Made by a program: the position numbers and the translations under genes. From NCBI GenBank assembly GCA_019348335.1, contig JAHWJR010000034.1, forward strand, positions 1 through 8,165: a stretch of DNA of 8,165 bases, in the 5' to 3' direction. This document shows positions 5,828 to 8,165 of the stretch, in pieces; the stretch's first letter is position 1, and every line of letters starts with the position of its first letter. The DNA comes from Actinomycetota bacterium. GTDB lineage: Bacteria > Actinomycetota > Acidimicrobiia > Acidimicrobiales > CADCSY01. The notes under the pieces are model-generated. The model was given only the letters and a program-made list of their open reading frames with translations. It was not told the origin of the DNA and searched no databases.

Positions 5828-6783
5828 GAACGATCTCCTTCGCTGGTCGCCGCCAGGGCGTGCTCGGGGTCGGGCGGATCAGACGGCGTGGAGTCGAGGT
5901 CGCTGTCGCCCAGGGGAGTGGCCGTGACGGCGTCGAGGTGCTGGCGCAGGGCGATACGCACGATCCAGCCGAGCGCACCGAAGACAGCGACCGCCGTGAC
6001 CCACCCGGGGATGCCGTCGAGCCACGAGACCACGACGGCGGCGTAGTGCTGGATCTCGGCGCCGATGCGCGCCTGCCAGCCACTGGTGGTCATGGCGTCT
6101 CCGCTGAACCCCAACACCACGACCAGGACGCCCATGGCCATGAGCAGGATCCCACTGGCGAGGGCGGTGGTGTGGACCTGCAGGCGATGGCCGAGGGCGC
6201 GGAACGACAACGTTCGGCCTCGGATGAGGGCGCTGCTGCCCCAGTCATAGCGGTCCCACAGGAGCGCGATCACGAAGAGTGGCACGACCATCCCGAAGAC
6301 GTAAGCGACGCCGACGACCAGCGCCGAGGCGAATGACCCCGCAGCGCCTGAGAGCGCCACCACACCGGCCAGGACGGGTGCGCAACAGGCGCTGGCGATG
6401 CCGGAGAACGCCCCGAGGCCGAACACTGACCCAACGCTGCGGTCTCGACGGGCGGTCATGCCCGGCATCGGAAGCGGGAGCTTCCAGCCGGCGATGGTGG
6501 CGAGACCGAGCGCGAACATCAGCGCCCCACCGACGAGAAAGATCCACATGTGGCCTTCGATGATGACCCGGGTGAGCCAGGACGCACCGAAGGCGATGGG
6601 CAGGATGACCGCGGCGACCCCGAGAGCGAACACCAACGTCATCAACGCCAGCGCCCGACGACGTTGGAAGCTGCTGGCGAAGTACGCCGGCAGCATCACG
6701 GAGATGCAGCACGGGGCGAAGAGGGCGACCATGCCGCCGAGGAAGGCGGCGATGATGGTCGTGCCCAGAAGGATGTCCCGCAT
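5824..6783 (-). CDS. ccdA: CcdA-like thiol-disulfide membrane electron carrier
   Basis: This 319-residue polytopic membrane protein belongs to the CcdA/DsbD-transmembrane superfamily, which carries reducing equivalents across the membrane through a Cys pair in two helices. Hydrophobic helices lie at about 5-30, 46-70, 78-100, 120-145, 152-178, 207-227 and 258-280, followed by an acidic soluble tail. The first conserved Cys motif is LFAPCCISVMLPAY (21-34) and the second is GIASACCAPVLAG (128-140); both carry two adjacent cysteines (Cys25/26 and Cys133/134), whereas textbook CcdA has one in each. A loop (101-116) is rich in Met, Pro and Arg. It is the first gene of a coupled operon with the redoxin and the glutaredoxin-like protein. 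No cytochrome c maturation genes are visible, so a role in metal or oxidative-thiol handling is as likely as cytochrome biogenesis. Confidence 0.87.
   Translation of the reverse strand: MRDILLGTTIIAAFLGGMVALFAPCCISVMLPAYFASSFQRRRALALMTLVFALGVAAVILPIAFGASWLTRVIIEGHMWIFLVGGALMFALGLATIAGWKLPLPMPGMTARRDRSVGSVFGLGAFSGIASACCAPVLAGVVALSGAAGSFASALVVGVAYVFGMVVPLFVIALLWDRYDWGSSALIRGRTLSFRALGHRLQVHTTALASGILLMAMGVLVVVLGFSGDAMTTSGWQARIGAEIQHYAAVVVSWLDGIPGWVTAVAVFGALGWIVRIALRQHLDAVTATPLGDSDLDSTPSDPPDPEHALAATSEGDRS
5835..5840 (-). promoter_or_regulatory. Ribosome binding site of the redoxin gene
   Basis: On the minus strand this is AAGGAG, 7 nt before the GTG at 5827. It fixes that GTG as the start and lies within the last codons of the CcdA-like gene. 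Confidence 0.65.
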
Positions 6784-6814
6784 GTCCCTCGACCTTCTCG
6801 ACGACGGCTCCGCA

Positions 6815-6820
6815 ACACTA
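6815..6820 (-). promoter_or_regulatory. Candidate -10 of the CcdA-like operon promoter
   Basis: On the minus strand this is TAGTGT, matching TANNNT, 31 nt upstream of the ATG at 6783. A purine-rich AGAAGG/GAGGG stretch between it and the start could act as ribosome binding site. No convincing -35 is present. The hexamer overlaps the inverted repeat at 6815-6828. Confidence 0.35.
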
Positions 6821-6828
6821 CACAGTGT
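6815..6828. repeat. Inverted repeat ACACT-N4-AGTGT over a candidate -10
   Basis: ACACT ACAC AGTGT is a short perfect inverted repeat (5-4-5) whose left arm is part of the candidate -10 hexamer of the CcdA-like operon. Placement on the promoter suggests an operator; no cognate regulator gene is visible in the window apart from the Fur-family gene, whose candidate site is different. Confidence 0.3.
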
Positions 6829-6951
6829 CGGCGCTCATGGAACGCCACTTGAGGGTCCTGCCGCCGAGCCTGCAACCAGCTGTGCTTCCTGCCACGTGGT
6901 TCCCACGGTGACCGACCCGGACGGCGAGGCTGCTCGTACATCGTGTCGTTG

Positions 6952-6957
6952 TAGAGT
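6952..6957 (+). promoter_or_regulatory. Candidate -10 for the Met-rich gene
   Basis: TAGAGT matches TANNNT and would start transcription near 6964, about 127 nt upstream of the ATG at 7091. It overlaps the right arm of a TACA-N9-TGTA dyad. No clear -35 is seen, so support is weak. Confidence 0.3.
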
Positions 6958-6969
6958 GGGTAGGACCGC

Positions 6970-6995
6970 TCGACGATGAGGAGTCGACGATGAGG
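6970..6995. repeat. Direct repeat TCGACGATGAGG, 14-bp period
   Basis: Two perfect 12-bp copies lie at 6970-6981 and 6984-6995. The 14-bp period is not a multiple of three, so if this was ever coding, the duplication shifted the frame. The first copy supplies a GAGGAG ribosome binding site for an ATG inside the second. Confidence 0.8.
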
Positions 6996-7094
6996 TCGCC
7001 GCCCTGCGAGCCGAGGTACAGCATCTGCGGACGGCTCAGGCTCGCCGCAACGCCACGACCGACGCAGCCCAGCCATAGAGGGAGACCGCAATGA
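6990..7094 (+). CDS. Possible 34-aa leader ORF (uncertain)
   Basis: An ATG at 6990 has GAGGAG (6978-6983) with a 6-nt spacer, and the ORF ends in a TGA overlapping the Met-rich gene's start as ATGA. This arrangement would suit translational coupling or a leader peptide. The peptide contains Cys6 and Cys13 and is otherwise rich in Arg, Pro and Ser; it matches no family I recognise. A different frame of the same DNA reads like a coiled coil (EVAALRAEVQHLRTAQARR) ending at the TAG at 7076-7078, but has no ordinary start codon. Either, or neither, may be real. Confidence 0.25.
   Translation: MRSPPCEPRYSICGRLRLAATPRPTQPSHRGRPQ
7078..7084 (+). promoter_or_regulatory. Ribosome binding site of the Met-rich gene
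   Basis: GAGGGAG ends 6 nt before the ATG at 7091, good spacing and composition that support this start. Confidence 0.65.
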
Positions 7095-7453
7095 ACGCAC
7101 TCGATCAGCAACGACCCACCCACCGCCGGGCCTGGTGGCTGCAAACGGCACTCGCTGTTGCTCTCGTCGTCGTCGGCGCAGCCGGGCTCTGGGCCAGCTT
7201 CGCCGGCCCGGCGACGGCCGAGGCGCACACGCCCGACCGCGAGGGCATGCACGGGATGATGGCTGACCACGACGCCATGCACCGGATGATGAACGCCATG
7301 CACGGTGAGGGCAGCGCGGCCCGCATGCACGACGCCGAGGGCGCTGAGGAGATGATGCAGGAGTGCTCGACATCGATGGGATCGATGGAGCCGGGGATGG
7401 GCTCGATGATGTCGGGGATGGGCTCGATGATGGGGAGCGGGGCGCGAGGGTGA
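7091..7453 (+). CDS. Met/His-rich exported protein, putative copper-binding
   Basis: This 120-residue protein has a basic N-terminus, one hydrophobic segment (about 18-38) acting as signal or anchor, and a possible signal-peptidase site around ATAEA (41-45). The rest is low-complexity: HxxM-type clusters EGMHGMMADHDAMHRMMNAM (51-70), then MQECSTSM with a single Cys92, then GMGSMM repeated (102-107 and 109-114). Met- and His-rich extracytoplasmic segments are a known way of binding Cu(I)/Cu(II) or silver, so I infer metal binding outside the membrane; no named family is recognised. It is divergent from the CcdA-like operon, which handles thiols at the same membrane face. The GC-rich ATG-repeat DNA could inflate an ORF by chance, but the signal segment and ribosome binding site argue for a real gene. 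Confidence 0.78.
   Translation: MNALDQQRPTHRRAWWLQTALAVALVVVGAAGLWASFAGPATAEAHTPDREGMHGMMADHDAMHRMMNAMHGEGSAARMHDAEGAEEMMQECSTSMGSMEPGMGSMMSGMGSMMGSGARG
7393..7432 (+). repeat. In-frame 21-bp tandem repeat in the Met-rich gene
   Basis: The 19-bp string GGGGATGGGCTCGATGATG occurs at 7393-7411 and again at 7414-7432, a 21-bp period that preserves frame and duplicates the GMGSMM motif. The identity at DNA level suggests recent duplication and a potentially length-variable tail. Confidence 0.85.
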
Positions 7454-7475
7454 CGTCGGCTCTGGCCACGACCCC

Positions 7476-7503
7476 TTGACCGTGCCCGGTGCCGTGCTAG
7501 GCG
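7476..7503 (+). promoter_or_regulatory. Candidate promoter of the methyltransferase gene
   Basis: TTGACC (7476-7481), a good -35, is followed after 16 nt by TGC-TAGGCG (hexamer 7498-7503), an extended -10-like element that lacks the final T. Transcription would begin near 7510, just ahead of the start codons at 7520 and 7541. Confidence 0.35.
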
Positions 7504-7519
7504 GACGGGCCGTACTCCT

Positions 7520-8149
7520 GTGAACGGCGACGGCGAGGAGATGGAGCGAGTCCGCACCGTCTACGACCGGGCCGCGGGCAGCTACGACGCCATGATGGCC
7601 GTCATCGATCGCGTGCTGTTCGCCGGTGGCCGTCAGTGGGTCACGTCCCGGGTGAAGGGCGAGGTCCTGGAACTGGCGGTGGGCACGGGGCGAAACCTGC
7701 CCCTGTACCCGGCGGGAACCCGGGTCATCGGCGTGGACCTGAGCGAGCCGATGCTGGCCCGAGCACGCCGACGAGCGGCGCCACTTCCTCTGGACGTGGA
7801 CCTTCGCGTCGGCGACGCACAGCGGCTGGACCTCCCCGACGCGTCGGTCGACACGGTCGTGTTCACCCTGGCGCTGTGCAGCATTCCCGAACCGCACCGT
7901 GCGGTGGAGGAGGCCTGGCGGGTGCTCCGGCCGGGAGGGCGACTCCTCGCCCTGGAGCACGTACGGAGCCCCGTGGGGCCCGTTCACGCCGCCCAGCGGG
8001 CGCTGCAGCCGATCTTCCTGCGGGTGATGTGTGACCACCTGCTGCGAGAGCCACTGGAAGAGGTCACCGCCGCCGGCTTCGAGGTCGACCATTCAGAGCG
8101 GCGTCGCCTCGGCATCGTCGAGCGCCTCGCAGCCAGCAAGCCGTGGTGA
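7520..8149 (+). CDS. Class I SAM-dependent methyltransferase (METTL7-like)
   Basis: This 209-residue Rossmann-fold methyltransferase is complete. Motif I is VLELAVGTGRN (49-59), the acidic residue that binds the SAM ribose is Asp73 in VIGVDLSEPML, the adenine-contact region is GDAQRLDLP (98-106), and LRPGGRLLALEH (136-147) is the family's later motif. The segment TLALCSIPEP (116-125) and the C-terminal half, with REPLEEVTAAGF (176-187) and a His soon after, resemble the METTL7 branch, whose animal members (TMT1A/B) methylate thiols; bacterial members have mostly unassigned substrates, and UbiE-like enzymes are a fallback identity. The GTG at 7520 gives the stated length; the ATG at 7541 (GAGGAG directly before it) gives a 202-residue form beginning ERVRTVYDRAAGSYD, typical of such enzymes, and may be the true start. 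It lies 66 bp after the Met-rich gene on the same strand. Confidence 0.85.
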   Translation: MNGDGEEMERVRTVYDRAAGSYDAMMAVIDRVLFAGGRQWVTSRVKGEVLELAVGTGRNLPLYPAGTRVIGVDLSEPMLARARRRAAPLPLDVDLRVGDAQRLDLPDASVDTVVFTLALCSIPEPHRAVEEAWRVLRPGGRLLALEHVRSPVGPVHAAQRALQPIFLRVMCDHLLREPLEEVTAAGFEVDHSERRRLGIVERLAASKPW

Positions 8150-8165
8150 CCGACTTCTCAGGCCA

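Larger units (their letters stand above)
6784..7090. other. Divergent intergenic control region
   Basis: This 307-bp gap between the CcdA-like operon and the Met-rich gene holds no recognisable protein family. It contains candidate -10 hexamers on each strand (6815-6820 minus; 6952-6957 plus), a CCACGTGG palindrome (6892-6899), a loose TACA-N9-TGTA dyad (6937-6953), a 12-bp direct repeat with 14-bp period (6970-6995) and a possible leader ORF (6990-7094). Confidence 0.6.

Noticed and set aside
6892..6899. CCACGTGG palindrome in the divergent region
   Set aside because: An 8-bp GC-rich palindrome is expected by chance at this composition, and it does not align with either candidate promoter.
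6875..6904. A SigR-like promoter (GGGAAC on the minus strand, then GTTG) in front of the CcdA-like operon
   Set aside because: The spacer is about 22 nt, longer than the thiol-stress sigma factor consensus allows, and the -35 is one base off.
7361..7440. Possible CRISPR-like or microsatellite array in the ATG-rich repeats
   Set aside because: The repeats are in frame, have only two full copies without spacers, and encode the Met-rich tail.
6818..8092. A 424-codon minus-strand open frame antisense to the methyltransferase and Met-rich genes
   Set aside because: It has no recognisable domain, is low-complexity and His/Arg/Ser-rich, and lies opposite two plus-strand genes with clear motifs; long antisense frames are expected at this GC content.

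Overview
The window is very GC-rich, uses GTG starts and tightly overlapping genes, and shows Actinobacteria-style promoters (TANNNT -10 hexamers placed 6-7 nt before a start codon, suggesting leaderless mRNAs). I infer a high-GC actinomycete (Actinomycetota). The class cannot be fixed from this sequence. I see no rRNA, tRNA, CRISPR array, transposase or integrase.

Positions 30-4029 (minus strand) hold a high-affinity zinc (or manganese) uptake operon, read right to left: a substrate-binding lipoprotein (ZnuA type), an ATPase (ZnuC type), a permease (ZnuB type) and a DUF445 membrane protein. The first three are spaced as a translationally coupled unit (a GTGA overlap, then a 1-bp gap). Divergent from it is a Fur/Zur-family repressor (4109-4558). 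The 79-bp divergent spacer carries a perfect 15-bp 7-1-7 palindrome (4062-4076) placed symmetrically between two back-to-back -10 hexamers. It is the best candidate for the zinc-responsive operator controlling both sides.

Positions 4616-4762 (plus) encode a 48-residue YHS-domain protein with a strong ribosome binding site.

Positions 4818-6783 (minus) hold a three-gene thiol-redox operon: a CcdA-like membrane electron carrier with Cys-Cys pairs in two helices, a membrane-anchored extracytoplasmic redoxin with a CQPC motif, and a cytosolic glutaredoxin-like protein with a CALC motif. Both junctions are 4-bp start/stop overlaps.

Positions 6784-7090 are a divergent control region with candidate promoters, small inverted repeats, a 14-bp tandem duplication and a possible 34-codon leader ORF. 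Positions 7091-7453 (plus) encode an exported or membrane-anchored Met/His-rich protein, probably copper-binding, with a 21-bp internal tandem repeat. Positions 7520-8149 (plus) encode a class I SAM methyltransferase resembling the METTL7 (thiol methyltransferase) group.

Together the window reads as a metal and thiol homeostasis neighbourhood: regulated zinc uptake on the left, and on the right a set of Cys-, Met- and His-rich proteins that plausibly handle soft metals or oxidised thiols at the cell envelope. A functional link between the two halves is inference. The least-described part is the right half: the CC-type CcdA/redoxin/glutaredoxin trio with the YHS and Met-rich small proteins.
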